Positions 50,213 through 58,686 are shown, numbered from the stretch's first letter. The stretch: 64,000 nucleotides of DNA from Chloroflexi bacterium GWB2_49_20 (GCA_001796335.1 MGMF01000018.1:30089-94088), one strand, 5' to 3'. The notes: generated by a model from the letters alone, not told the origin. Numbers and translations: made by a program.

Positions 50213-51265
50213 ATGCCAACTCTACCCCCCATCAATACCCCCCACCTGCTCGAGTTCCTGGGCGGGTTGCTCAACACCCCCAGCCCCACCGGCTTCACCG
50301 ACCAGGCCATTGCCTTTTGCGAAGAAGCCTTTAAAGCCTTCCCGGAGCTCAAGCTAAGCCGCACGCGCAAAGGCGCCCTGCTGGTTTTCTGGCCTGGCGA
50401 GAAGCATGACGCTGCACGCGCCCTGACCGCCCATGTGGATACACTTGGCGCTATGGTCAAGGAGATCAAGTCCAATGGCCGCCTGCAGTTGACCAAGATC
50501 GGCAGCTTTGCCTGGAATACGGTCGAAGGCGAGGGCTGTACAGTCTTCACCCGCCGCGGCGGCAAAATCCGTGGCTCCTTCCTGTTAAATAAGGCCTCCA
50601 CGCATGTCTATGGCACCGAGGTGACCAAGGAAGAGCGCATCGATGAAAACATGGAAGTCCGCCTGGATGCCCGCACCCGCTCTTCCGGTGAAACCCAGGA
50701 TCTGGGCATTGAGATCGGTGATTTCGTGGCTTTTGACCCGCGCCTGGAGATCCGTGAAGGCTTCGTGCGCTCGCGCCACCTGGATGATAAGGCCTGTGTG
50801 GCCACCATCCTGGCCGCGGTCAAGGCCATCAGTCAGGCCGGGTTAAAGCCCAAACAGGATACCTGCCTGTTGATCAGCAACTACGAGGAAGTCGGTCATG
50901 GCGCCGCGGCTGGTCTCCCGCAAGAATTGCATGAACTGCTGGCAGTGGATATGGCTGCTGTCGGTGACGGGCAAAATTCCAGTGAATATTTTGCCTCGCT
51001 GTGTGTCAAGGATAGCGGCGGACCTTATCACCACGCTCTCTCCAACCGCCTGCGTGACCTGGCTGATACACATAAGATCCCCTACATGGTGGATATCTAT
51101 CCCTATTATGGTTCGGATGGCGAGGCCTACTGGCGGGCCGGTGGGGATGTGGCTGTGGCGTTGATCGGCCCGGGTGTGGATGCCTCGCATAACTACGAGC
51201 GCACTCACACCGAAGCGCTGGTTGCCACAACCCAATGGCTGCTGGCCTACCTGCTGGAAGATTGA
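50213..51265 (+). CDS. M42-family (glutamyl/tetrahedral) aminopeptidase
   Basis: 350-residue metallo-aminopeptidase of family M42, related to FrvX, PepA and TET enzymes, trimming peptides in the cytoplasm. The dinuclear site is recognisable: H and D in LTAHVDTLGAMV, D in SRHLDDKACVATI, EE in ISNYEEVGHGAA, D in LLAVDMAAVG and the final H in ALIGPGVDASHNYERTHTEAL. The protein opens with LEFLGGLLNTPSPTGF, where such enzymes recognise a short catalytic leader. It follows the thioesterase within 3 nt. Together with the Opp importer elsewhere in the window it fits a peptide-using lifestyle. Confidence 0.92.
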   Translation: MPTLPPINTPHLLEFLGGLLNTPSPTGFTDQAIAFCEEAFKAFPELKLSRTRKGALLVFWPGEKHDAARALTAHVDTLGAMVKEIKSNGRLQLTKIGSFAWNTVEGEGCTVFTRRGGKIRGSFLLNKASTHVYGTEVTKEERIDENMEVRLDARTRSSGETQDLGIEIGDFVAFDPRLEIREGFVRSRHLDDKACVATILAAVKAISQAGLKPKQDTCLLISNYEEVGHGAAAGLPQELHELLAVDMAAVGDGQNSSEYFASLCVKDSGGPYHHALSNRLRDLADTHKIPYMVDIYPYYGSDGEAYWRAGGDVAVALIGPGVDASHNYERTHTEALVATTQWLLAYLLED

Positions 51266-51288
51266 CTTTCTTTGCCAAAGGAGATGCC

Positions 51289-52302
51289 ATGTTATTGGAT
51301 GCTGCCCTGCCCTTGACCGGACTGTCCGGTGTAGCCAAGATAGCCGAAGCTGCCGAACAAATGGGTTTCGCAGCACTGTGGACTAGTGAAACCCAGCATG
51401 ACCCCTTCCTGCCCTGTACCCTCATCGCCGAACACACCCAAAAACTGCATTTTGGCACGGCCATTGCGGTCTCGTTTGCGCGCAACCCTGCCAACCTGGC
51501 TTACATTGCCTGGGACCTCGCTTCCCAATCGGATGGGCGCTTCATGCTCGGCCTCGGCACCCAGGTGAGGGCGCACATCGAACGGCGCTTTGGCATGCCC
51601 TGGCCGGAATCGGTGGTGGGCAAGCTGCGCGAGCAGGTCGATGCGGTGCGCGCCTTCTGGAATTGCTGGCAAAAAAATAAAAAGCTGGATTTCCGCGGCG
51701 AATACTACAAACTGACCCTGATGTCACCCTTCTTCAACCCGGGTCCCAACGATCATCCGGATATCCCCATCTACATCGCCGGGGTCAACCGCGGCCTGGC
51801 GCGCCTGGCGGGGGAGACCTGCCAGGGCTTTCATGCCCATCCCTTCAACAGCCCGCGCTACCTGGCGGAGGTCATCCTGCCGGCCATCGAGCAGGGTGCC
51901 GCCAAAGCCGGGCGCAGCCGCGCTGACATAAAAAACTCGGTCACGGCCTTTGTCGCCACCACCCCCGAAGAAGAGACCTTTGCACGCGCCCAGATCTCCT
52001 TCTATGCCTCCACGCCATCCTACAAGCCGGTCATGGCCCTGCATGGCTGGGGTGAGGTGGCAGAACAGCTCTCAGCGCTGGCCTCCAAATCCCAGTGGGG
52101 CGAGATGTTCGGCCTGATCACAGACGAGATGCTGCACACCTTCTGCCTGGTCACCGACCAGGCCAGCCTGCCTGCCGAATTGCAGAAACGCTATGCCGGC
52201 CTGGCGGATCGCCTGTCCCTCTACATCCCCTTCGTGCCCGCTGAACGCGATGACTTCTGGAAAGAAATGACCGGGGCTTTCTCCTCTGCCAAGAAGATCT
52301 AA
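51289..52302 (+). CDS. LLM-class (luciferase-like) F420-dependent oxidoreductase
   Basis: 337 residues from ATG 51289, with AAAGGAG upstream. TIM-barrel luciferase-like monooxygenase fold close to the F420-dependent group named TIGR03617 (label from memory). It contains DAALPLTGLSGVAKIAEAAEQMGFAALWTSETQHDPFL, GTAIAVSFARNPANLAYIAWDLASQSDGRFMLGLGTQVRAHIERRFGMPW and NDHPDIPIYIAGVNRGLARLAGE, typical of cofactor binding. Use of F420 rather than FMN is inferred from the subgroup. The gene starts inside the spacer right after the aminopeptidase stop (51265), probably co-transcribed. Substrate unknown. Confidence 0.87.
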   Translation: MLLDAALPLTGLSGVAKIAEAAEQMGFAALWTSETQHDPFLPCTLIAEHTQKLHFGTAIAVSFARNPANLAYIAWDLASQSDGRFMLGLGTQVRAHIERRFGMPWPESVVGKLREQVDAVRAFWNCWQKNKKLDFRGEYYKLTLMSPFFNPGPNDHPDIPIYIAGVNRGLARLAGETCQGFHAHPFNSPRYLAEVILPAIEQGAAKAGRSRADIKNSVTAFVATTPEEETFARAQISFYASTPSYKPVMALHGWGEVAEQLSALASKSQWGEMFGLITDEMLHTFCLVTDQASLPAELQKRYAGLADRLSLYIPFVPAERDDFWKEMTGAFSSAKKI

Positions 52303-52394
52303 TTTATACTTGGTGAAAGAAATGCCAACGCAAAGACGCCAGGACGCAAAGAAAAAACGTTTATGCCTTTGCATTATTCATAATAGAGGTAGCC

Positions 52395-52780
52395 ATGAAT
52401 GAAAATGAGGTGAGTAAAATTATCATTGATGCTGCTATTGAAGCTCACCGTAATTTGGGTGGTCCGGGGCTGTTGGAATCCATATATGAAGAACCCTTGC
52501 TTGGGAAATTATCCAAAAAAGACTGACCGTTGAGCGTCAAAAAGAAATTCCCATAAAATACAAGGGACATCAATTGGGGTTGCCTTTGCGGCTCGATATG
52601 CTTGTGGATAATTTGGTTATTGTCGAATGCAAGGCAACATCTGAATACAATACGATTTTTGAATCGCAGTTGTTAACTTATTTACGGCTTTCAGGAGTGA
52701 AATTGGGACTTGTGATTAATTTTGGCGAGAAGCTTGTCAAATATGGAATTCATCGTGTTGTAAATGGCTTGTTGGAATAA
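52395..52780 (+). pseudogene. GxxExxY-family protein, broken by a one-base deletion
   Basis: The 5' part reads MNENEVSKIIIDAAIEAHRN and GPGLLESIYEE, the start of GxxExxY proteins (PD-(D/E)XK-like, function unknown), but stops at TGA 52524-52526. From about 52500 the plus-two frame continues the family: AWEIIQKRLTVERQKEIPI, then VIVECKATSEYN and SQLLTYLRLSGVKLGLVINFG. A single missing base near 52498-52501, within CCCTTGCTTGGG, restores a full 128-residue protein. The ribosome site GAGGT precedes the ATG. It is a recent frameshift or sequencing error, since the rest is well conserved. Confidence 0.85.
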
Positions 52781-53240
52781 TTAACCAACCAAACAGCAAA
52801 TACTTTTAATCCGTTGCGCCCTAGCGTTAGATTTTTTTCCACAAGGGAGCAGAATCACAGGTAAAAACACGAATTATTAATCAAAATCACAATCATTGAT
52901 TTGGTGAGTATCCGTAAAATTTTTGTTTACAAATTCGTAACCGTCATATAAATATTAGTATCTACTCACCATATCAGATTTTGTCACTACGAGCGCAGCG
53001 TGGCAGTCTCCTCTCCGGCAAGGGGATTGCCACCCCAAAAAGCATCGGGGTCTTCGGCGTCGCTGGGAGGACACGATAAGCCAGTGCGTATGTGCTCCTC
53101 GCAAAGACAGAAGATAGAGCTTTTTTGCATTGAACAGCAGCGCTCTGCCACTGTGGAATTAATCGCAATTATGGACGTGAGTAGATACAAATATTTAAAC
53201 CTTTGCGCCTTTGCGTTAAATCTTTTATTTTGAGGTGAAC
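52781..53240. other. Non-coding region holding MITE copy 2
   Basis: Between the broken GxxExxY gene and mazG. Apart from the MITE, AT-rich DNA with pieces such as CTTTGCGCCTTTGCGTTAAAT (about 53201), a dispersed short repeat also echoed near 52326 and 52804. No gene is supported. Confidence 0.5.
52958..53188. mobile_element. MITE-like element, copy 2 (231 bp)
   Basis: Bounded by perfect 12-bp terminal inverted repeats (GTATCTACTCAC) and flanked by near-identical 8-bp duplications AAATATTA (52950-52957) and AAATATTT (53189-53196). The interior matches 19230-19439 closely apart from a 21-bp extra segment at about 53070-53092 (ACGATAAGCCAGTGCGTATG region). No transposase gene is present. Confidence 0.9.
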
Positions 53241-53570
53241 ATGAATTTCGACGAATACCAGCAAAAATCCCGCAAGACTGCCTTGTACCCGGCCATTGGT
53301 CACCCCGTCATCTACCCCACCCTGGGTCTCGTTAACGAAGCCGGGGAAGTGGCTGGCAAGATCAAGAAGGTCTTTCGCGATAAAGATGGCCAGATCTCGG
53401 AAGAAACCCGCCAGGCGCTTAAAGCCGAGCTGGGTGATGTGCTCTGGTACCTGGCACAGGTCTCCACCGAGCTGGGTCTCACGCTGGATGAAGTGGCTGA
53501 ATCCAATATTGCCAAGCTGTATGACCGCCTGGAGCGCGGCAAGATTGGCGGGGATGGGGATGCCAGGTAA
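53241..53570 (+). CDS. MazG-like nucleotide pyrophosphohydrolase
   Basis: 109-residue all-alpha NTP pyrophosphohydrolase of the MazG/MazG-like type, which removes pyrophosphate from NTPs or dNTPs to clean the pool. The metal motif is visible as EAGEVAGKIKK (E-x2-E) with a downstream ELGDVLWYLAQV (E-x2-D) about 30 residues later, then a helix GLTLDEVAESNIAKLYDRLERG typical of the family. The ATG at 53241 follows GAGGTG. GTG 53235 is an in-frame alternative. Substrate unspecified. Confidence 0.88.
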   Translation: MNFDEYQQKSRKTALYPAIGHPVIYPTLGLVNEAGEVAGKIKKVFRDKDGQISEETRQALKAELGDVLWYLAQVSTELGLTLDEVAESNIAKLYDRLERGKIGGDGDAR

Positions 53571-53638
53571 ATGGCGTATAATCAGATAGGCGGAATAACT
53601 CTATTTTATTATTTCCTCCCGCCTTCCAGGAGAATGCA

Positions 53639-54490
53639 ATGACAGATCGCAAAAAAGTTACCCTGCCCACCCTCTTTAAAAAGGTAGCCGATGGTGTCCC
53701 GATCACCTGGCTGACCTGTTATGACTATCCGACCGCCTACCTGCAGGAACAGGCCGGGATCGACATGATCCTGGTGGGTGACAGTCTGGGTATGACCATG
53801 CTGGGATACGACTCGACCCTGCCGGTCACGATGGCTGACATGATCCGCCACACGCAGGCCGTGCGCCGCGGCGCCCCGACTGCTTTCCTGGTGGGCGATA
53901 TGCCCTACATGACCTACCAGTCTTCGGTTGAGACTGCCATCCTGAATGCCGGGCGCTTTATGGCCGAAGCCAGTTGCGACGCCATCAAACTCGAAGGAGG
54001 CGCAGCCATGGCCAACCGCATCCGCGGCATTGTCGAGGCTGGCATTCCTGCCATTGGTCACCTGGGGCTGACTCCGCAGTCAGTTGCCGCTTTGGGTGGT
54101 TTCCGCGTGCAGGGCAAATCTGCCGAGTTGGCCAAGAAGATCGTGGAGGATGCCAAAGCGCTCGAGAAAGCCGGGGCATTTGCCATCCTGCTCGAGATGG
54201 TCCCCGACCGGTTGTGCAAGCTTATCACTGCACGCGCCGAAAACTGCATCATCATGAGCCTGGGCTCCGGTCCGGATGCACATGGGCAGTTGCTCATCTA
54301 TCATGATATGTTTGGCCTGTATCCCAAGTTCAAACCGAAAATGGCCAAGGTCTTCGGCAATGCCGGTGAGGTCATCCTGAACGGTCTCAAGGGTTATGCT
54401 GCCGAAGTGACCGGTAAAACCTTCCCGCAGCCGGAGAACTGGTTTGGCATGCCGGACGAAGAATACAACGACCTCTTAAGGTTACTCTAA
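53639..54490 (+). CDS. panB: 3-methyl-2-oxobutanoate hydroxymethyltransferase
   Basis: 283-residue ketopantoate hydroxymethyltransferase, the first committed step of pantothenate and CoA synthesis, transferring a one-carbon unit from methylene-THF. It has the Mg-binding region GIDMILVGDSLGMTMLGYDSTLPVTMADMIRHTQAV, VGDMPYMTYQ, AIKLEGGAAMANRIRGIVEAGIPAIGHLGLTPQS and AFAILLEMVPDRLCKLITA. Typical motifs and length. TATAAT-like sequence precedes at about 53578 and GGAGAAT before the ATG. The next gene starts directly after its stop. Confidence 0.96.
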   Translation: MTDRKKVTLPTLFKKVADGVPITWLTCYDYPTAYLQEQAGIDMILVGDSLGMTMLGYDSTLPVTMADMIRHTQAVRRGAPTAFLVGDMPYMTYQSSVETAILNAGRFMAEASCDAIKLEGGAAMANRIRGIVEAGIPAIGHLGLTPQSVAALGGFRVQGKSAELAKKIVEDAKALEKAGAFAILLEMVPDRLCKLITARAENCIIMSLGSGPDAHGQLLIYHDMFGLYPKFKPKMAKVFGNAGEVILNGLKGYAAEVTGKTFPQPENWFGMPDEEYNDLLRLL

Positions 54491-55666
54491 ATGGCGAGTG
54501 CGGAATTTTCAGAGCGCACCTCCCGCCTGAAGCCCGAAGGCGCCTACCAGGTATTGGCTCGTGCCGGGCAGATGGAAGCCGGGGGTCGTCACATCATCCA
54601 TTTTGAGATCGGCCAGCCGGATTTTGATACACCCGAAAACATCCAGCTGGCAGGGGTGCAAGCCATTGAATCCGGGCGGACGCGTTACACGCCTCCGGCC
54701 GGAATGCCATCCCTGCAGACTGCCATCGCGGCAGAAACCAGCCGCAGGTACAATCTGGATGTTCTGCCGGAGGAAGTGGTGGTCGGGCCGGGAGCCAAGC
54801 CGGCTCTCTTTTTCCCGACTCTGGCGCTTGTTCAACCCGGGGACGAGGTCATCTATCCCGACCCGGGCTTCCCCACCTACGAAGCCATGATCCGGGTGGC
54901 AGGCGGGCAGCCGGTGGCTGTGCCCCTGCGCGAGGAAAATGATTTTTCATTTGACCTGCAGGTTTTCGATCAGAAGATCAATCCACGCACCCGCCTGATC
55001 ATCCTCAATTCGCCCGGCAATCCCACCGGGGGGGTCATACCCCTGGCCGACCTGCAGCACATCGCGGCCCGGGCGCAATCCAATGATAGTTGGGTCATGT
55101 CTGATGAGATCTATGCCCGCATTGCCTTTGATGGGTTGCGGGTACCCTCCATCTTTGCGCTGCCCGGTATGAAAGAGCGCACCATCCTGGTGGACGGTTT
55201 CTCCAAGACCTATGCCATGACCGGTTGGCGGCTGGGATACGGGGTCATGCCAGCCGCCCTGGCGCGGCGGGTGGAACTCCTGTTGACCCACTCGGTTGGC
55301 TCAACCGCGCATTTCACACAATATGCGGGTTTGGAAGCCTTGCACGGCCCGCAGCACGCGGTGGACGCCATGCTGGCCGAGTACCAGCACCGCCGGGATG
55401 TCATTGTGGCTGGGCTCAACAACATACCTGGAGTGAGCTGTCGCAAACCCCAGGGTGCCTTCTACGTCTTCCCCAACATCAGGGGCACCGGGCTGAGTTC
55501 CAGTCAGGCTGCCGACCTGATCCTTGAAAAAGCCGGGGTGGCGCTGCTGCCCGGCTCCGCTTTCGGGGAATATGGCGAGGGCTACTTGCGCCTCTCGTAT
55601 GCCACCTCCATCGATAATATCGAGTGCGGCCTGGAAGCCATCCGCCGGGTGCTGGAAAAAGCGTAG
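54491..55666 (+). CDS. PLP-dependent aminotransferase, class I/II
   Basis: 391-residue fold-type I aminotransferase. The catalytic lysine lies in VDGFSKTYAMTGWRLGY (about residue 235), the N-terminal opening has HIIHFEIGQPDFDTPENI, the phosphate/substrate region has LILNSPGNPTGGV, and the C-terminal arginine lies in SYATSIDNIECGLEAIRRV. The ATG follows the panB stop with no gap (TAAATG), so they are co-expressed. A role in making the ketoisovalerate or beta-alanine side of pantothenate synthesis is possible but not shown. It could also be a general aspartate- or branched-chain-type transaminase. Confidence 0.92.
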   Translation: MASAEFSERTSRLKPEGAYQVLARAGQMEAGGRHIIHFEIGQPDFDTPENIQLAGVQAIESGRTRYTPPAGMPSLQTAIAAETSRRYNLDVLPEEVVVGPGAKPALFFPTLALVQPGDEVIYPDPGFPTYEAMIRVAGGQPVAVPLREENDFSFDLQVFDQKINPRTRLIILNSPGNPTGGVIPLADLQHIAARAQSNDSWVMSDEIYARIAFDGLRVPSIFALPGMKERTILVDGFSKTYAMTGWRLGYGVMPAALARRVELLLTHSVGSTAHFTQYAGLEALHGPQHAVDAMLAEYQHRRDVIVAGLNNIPGVSCRKPQGAFYVFPNIRGTGLSSSQAADLILEKAGVALLPGSAFGEYGEGYLRLSYATSIDNIECGLEAIRRVLEKA

Positions 55667-55720
55667 ATAAGTCATCCCAAATTCCCCCGCCTCTATCAGG
55701 TACGGCTGCGGTAAGGGTGA

Positions 55721-56611
55721 TTATGGAAAATCCTGGCGACAGGATTCCATAAAGGCATCCAGGTCACGATTCTTGAGGATGGCGCTGAATTTCCAGGCTT
55801 TCGCCTGTGGGCAAAAATCATCGAGGCTGATTTTCATATCCGTGTATTCAGCTGCGAAAACCGGCTTGCCAGCTTCTATAAAGGGAAACATTAGCTCGCA
55901 CCAACCTTCGGCAAAACAGTCTTCCGTCAATGCCCAGTCAAAATGGGGGAGCAGATCGGCAGCCTGGTCGGGATCATTCTTTAATCCTATCGACAGGCCC
56001 CGGCTGTGGGCTTCTTTCGCCAGCCAAATATTGTAAGCCAACTGGTCTGCATAGGTGAGCGGAAAACCTGTGTCATTGTTGTAGGCATCCATATTATCCG
56101 GCTCAATACCATCGAAACCTTTGGCTTTGCACTCGTCAAAACGGGCGCGCATAATGGGGGCCAACGAGTCGATTTGACGGATGTCCAGCCACTTCTCACC
56201 AGGCCATCCATCGTAATTTTTCCCGACTACTGACTCTGGAAACTGACCGGCATCTGGCCGCCAATCCTCCCAACTCCCCACACTGATATAACAGATGACC
56301 ATGCGACTCTGGGAATGCAAGGCACCCACCGTGCCGGGATCGCTGTCAAAAAGATCAATATCGTACATATCTACATCAAAAGACGGGTCAATGGGCTGAT
56401 CCAATTGCCACTGCCAGGTCATGCCTGCCCAGCCGTCCATTACACTGGCAGACCCTGGTTCATAAGCATCTATTGCGGCCTCTGTTGCCGGTGATGCTTC
56501 AGAAATTTGCACATCTCCAACTGCCTCTTCATCGCTGGAGCCAGGGAACTGGCTGCAAGCGGAGGCAAGCAAGATTATGACTGCACCAAGTAACATTCTG
56601 GTTCGATGCAT
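55721..56611 (-). CDS. GH114-type endo-alpha-1,4-polygalactosaminidase lipoprotein
   Basis: 296 residues. A lipoprotein signal peptide (GAVIILLASAC) is followed by a Ser/Ala-rich spacer and a GH114 catalytic TIM barrel: MTWQWQLDQPIDPSFDVDMYDIDLFDSD, MVICYISVGSWEDWRPDAGQFP, KWLDIRQIDSLAPIMRARFDECKAKGFDGIEPDNMDAYNN (the catalytic-acid region) and ALTEDCFAEGWCELMFPFIEAGKPVFAAEYTD. GH114 enzymes cut polygalactosamine-rich exopolysaccharides. A ribosome site AAGGAT lies before the ATG. Probably acts on the cell surface or on neighbouring biofilm polymers. Confidence 0.86.
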   Translation of the reverse strand: MHRTRMLLGAVIILLASACSQFPGSSDEEAVGDVQISEASPATEAAIDAYEPGSASVMDGWAGMTWQWQLDQPIDPSFDVDMYDIDLFDSDPGTVGALHSQSRMVICYISVGSWEDWRPDAGQFPESVVGKNYDGWPGEKWLDIRQIDSLAPIMRARFDECKAKGFDGIEPDNMDAYNNDTGFPLTYADQLAYNIWLAKEAHSRGLSIGLKNDPDQAADLLPHFDWALTEDCFAEGWCELMFPFIEAGKPVFAAEYTDMKISLDDFCPQAKAWKFSAILKNRDLDAFMESCRQDFP

Positions 56612-56700
56612 GGAGATCCTTTAATGTCGTCCGGTCACCTGTTTCCTGGCGTTCATTGTCAAGGGTAATCGCCTGTTACTGATCGTCCATCGTCCATTTC

Positions 56701-56770
56701 TCACCCCCATACCCCCGCCGCCTGCATCCCACACTGCGGACAAGTCTCCGGCAGCGTGATGCGGTTCTCC
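56701..56770. repeat. Duplicated 3' end of the amrS gene (remnant)
   Basis: Seventy bases that match 57584-57653, the end of the radical SAM gene, including its stop codon. On the minus strand it encodes ENRITLPETCPQCGMQAAGV. The copies are nearly identical over the first 42 bases and the last 14, and diverged between. The HicAB module lies between the two copies. Confidence 0.8.
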
Positions 56771-56843
56771 CCCGCCGTGCTGGGGTCTCCCCGCGGCAGG
56801 CACTGCCTTATCGTGCCAGGGAACACCCGTTTGACCGAAGGTC

Positions 56844-57173
56844 TCAATCCTCTTGAAGTACTGTTTCTAAAACTTCAGTAACCCAGCCATTCAGGCTCTT
56901 GTCTGCCAGTTTTGCTTGGATATAGGCTTTTCGATGCAATTCAGCCGGCAAGCGAACCACGAACTTACCAGAAAAAGGTTTTTCAGGGCTTTCACCTCGT
57001 TTAGCACAGAACTCTAAATAATCATCCACTGATTCGTGAAATGCCTTTTGTATTTCATCAACACTTTTGCCTTCAAACGTAATGACGTCGCGGATATTGA
57101 TCACTTCCCCGTACAAAAAACCCGCTTCCTCGTCCAGTTCAACTTTGCCGATATAACCTTTATATTCGATCAT
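56844..57173 (-). CDS. hicB: HicB-family antitoxin
   Basis: 109 residues, antitoxin of a type II toxin-antitoxin pair. The N-terminal half is the degenerate RNase-H-like HicB fold (MIEYKGYIGKVELDEEAGFLYGEVINIRDVITFEGKSVDEIQKAFHESVDDYLEFC), and the C-terminal part a ribbon-helix-helix DNA-binding segment (SGKFVVRLPAELHRKAYIQAKLADKSLNGWVTEVLE). Its ATG overlaps the hicA stop (ATGA, 57170-57173). It presumably represses its own promoter through the palindrome upstream of hicA. Confidence 0.93.
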   Translation of the reverse strand: MIEYKGYIGKVELDEEAGFLYGEVINIRDVITFEGKSVDEIQKAFHESVDDYLEFCAKRGESPEKPFSGKFVVRLPAELHRKAYIQAKLADKSLNGWVTEVLETVLQED

Positions 57174-57424
57174 GGCTTTACTCCTGCCGCTTCGAGAAAC
57201 TTTCGAACGGATTTAACTGCACCTTTGTTTGTTTCTTTATGTGGATGTGGGCGATGAAACACGGCCCGGACACCTTTCAACGCAACCCGTACCCTGGAAC
57301 CATTGCCTTCGGAGATTTCTGCACCTAAAGCGATAAATAAGGCTTCTATGTCTTTCCAAGGGATATTGGCTCGCTCTGGTTTCTCATAAACGGCTTCCAA
57401 TGCTTTTCGGTGTTTGCTGTCCAC
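57170..57424 (-). CDS. hicA: HicA-family mRNA interferase toxin
   Basis: 84 residues, dsRBD-like HicA toxin that cleaves mRNA when not bound by HicB. The layout is typical: SKHRKALEAVYEKPERANIPWKDIEALFIALGAEISEGNGSRVRVAL, VRAVFHRPHPHKETNKGAVKSVRKFLEAAGV, with the catalytic histidine in FHRPHPHK. It starts with GTG 57424, directly after a palindromic region and with no ribosome site, so translation may begin from a near-leaderless transcript. The toxin-first order is the usual hicAB arrangement. Confidence 0.92.
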   Translation of the reverse strand: MDSKHRKALEAVYEKPERANIPWKDIEALFIALGAEISEGNGSRVRVALKGVRAVFHRPHPHKETNKGAVKSVRKFLEAAGVKP

Positions 57425-57428
57425 AATA

Positions 57429-57455
57429 ATATGATATCATATAGTGATATCATAT
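57429..57455 (-). promoter_or_regulatory. Palindromic operator/promoter of hicAB
   Basis: Perfect 11-bp inverted repeat ATATGATATCA / TGATATCATAT with a 5-bp TATAG spacer, beginning 5 bp before the hicA start. Probable HicB-binding autoregulatory site overlapping the -10 region (TATCAT/TATGAT). Confidence 0.75.
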
Positions 57456-57583
57456 TCAAGAGGCAAATTTCCCGACTTTTTCTGCTGTGCTGTGTCGGGG
57501 GGTCTTCGCGAAACATCCCCGAGGGGGGCTTGACCCTGACACTCGCTCGACCGCAGGTCTCCAACTCCCCCGCTGTATCGGTG

Positions 57584-58660
57584 TCACCCCCACACCCCCG
57601 CCGCCTGCATCCCACACTGCGGACATGCCCCCTCGGGTGTGATGCGGTTCTCCATAACATAAAATCCCCGCCGCTTGATGAGCGCCGCCTGGCAGTGGTG
57701 GCAGAAGGTGGTCTCATACTCATCCACCCGCCCTGGTAAATTGCCGGCGTACACATAATACAGCCCCGCCTCGCTGCCGATCTCAGCCGCCCGCAGCAGG
57801 CTGGCTGCCGGGGTGTTATCCGCCTCCAGCATGTGATAGTCCTGGTGAAAGGCGGTGATATGCCAGGGGATTTTTTGGGAAACCCCTCTCAAAAAACTGG
57901 CCATCTCCCATAGTTCTGCATTGCTGTCGTTGAAGCCCGGCACCAGCAGGGTGACCACCTCCACCCATAACCCCAGCTTATGCGCCTGTTGGATGGTATC
58001 CAGCACATTCTTCAGCACACCCCCCAGGCGGCGGTAATTCTGGTCCTGCATGGATTTCAGGTCGATCTTGTAGCCCGCCAGCCAGGGGCGCAGGTATTTC
58101 AGGACTTCGGGGGTGGCGTACCCGTTCGAGACCATCACACACTTCATCCCGGCCGCCACCGCCTGCTTGAAGATCTCCACGGCCCACTCGCTGGTGATAA
58201 GCGGTTCGTTGTACGACGAAGCCAGCACCCGGGCTCCCATGCGCCTGCCGTAATCCACGATCTGCGCGGGCGAGATCTTGCGGATCTGGTACACGGCCTC
58301 ATCACAAGCCGGGTCCCGCGCCGCCTGCGAGGTCAGCCAGTTCTGGCAATAGCCGCAGTGGAAGTTGCAGCCCAGCATCCCAAAGGTCATCGCAATGGAC
58401 CCCGGCAGAAAGTGGTAGAAAGGCTTCTTCTCCACCGGGTCAGCCTGCAGCCCGGCTACATACCCCCAGGGGGCATACAGTTTACCGTCCCGGTTAAAGC
58501 GCACCTGGCAGATGCCGCGGCGTCCCGGGCGCACCAGGCAGCGTTGGGCACACGCCAGGCAGCGCACCTCACCTGAGTCCATCTGTTGGACAAGTTCGGC
58601 TTCCTGTGTCAGTGCATCCAGTACCCGGGCGATCTCGGTCACGCTTTTTTCTCCTTGCAT
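57584..58660 (-). CDS. amrS: AmmeMemoRadiSam-system radical SAM enzyme
   Basis: 358 residues from ATG 58660 (AAGG 4 nt upstream). Radical SAM enzyme of the AmmeMemoRadiSam group, named for co-occurrence with AMMECR1 and Memo proteins; its chemistry is unknown. The cluster motif is C-x3-C-x2-C in GMLGCNFHCGYCQNW (about residue 100-110), an N-terminal cysteine pair (RCLACAQRCLV) and a C-terminal zinc ribbon (TTFCHHCQAALI...CPQCGMQ) flank the barrel. Neither AMMECR1 nor Memo genes are in the window. It is divergent from mobA. A copy of its last 70 bases lies at 56701-56770. Confidence 0.92.
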   Translation of the reverse strand: MQGEKSVTEIARVLDALTQEAELVQQMDSGEVRCLACAQRCLVRPGRRGICQVRFNRDGKLYAPWGYVAGLQADPVEKKPFYHFLPGSIAMTFGMLGCNFHCGYCQNWLTSQAARDPACDEAVYQIRKISPAQIVDYGRRMGARVLASSYNEPLITSEWAVEIFKQAVAAGMKCVMVSNGYATPEVLKYLRPWLAGYKIDLKSMQDQNYRRLGGVLKNVLDTIQQAHKLGLWVEVVTLLVPGFNDSNAELWEMASFLRGVSQKIPWHITAFHQDYHMLEADNTPAASLLRAAEIGSEAGLYYVYAGNLPGRVDEYETTFCHHCQAALIKRRGFYVMENRITPEGACPQCGMQAAGVWG

Positions 58661-58674
58661 ACTACCTTCTACTA

Positions 58675-58680
58675 TATAAT
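58675..58680 (+). promoter_or_regulatory. TATAAT -10 box before mobA
   Basis: Perfect hexamer 6 nt before the mobA ATG, with no ribosome site. Overlaps the divergent amrS upstream region. Confidence 0.5.
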
Positions 58681-58686
58681 ACACCC

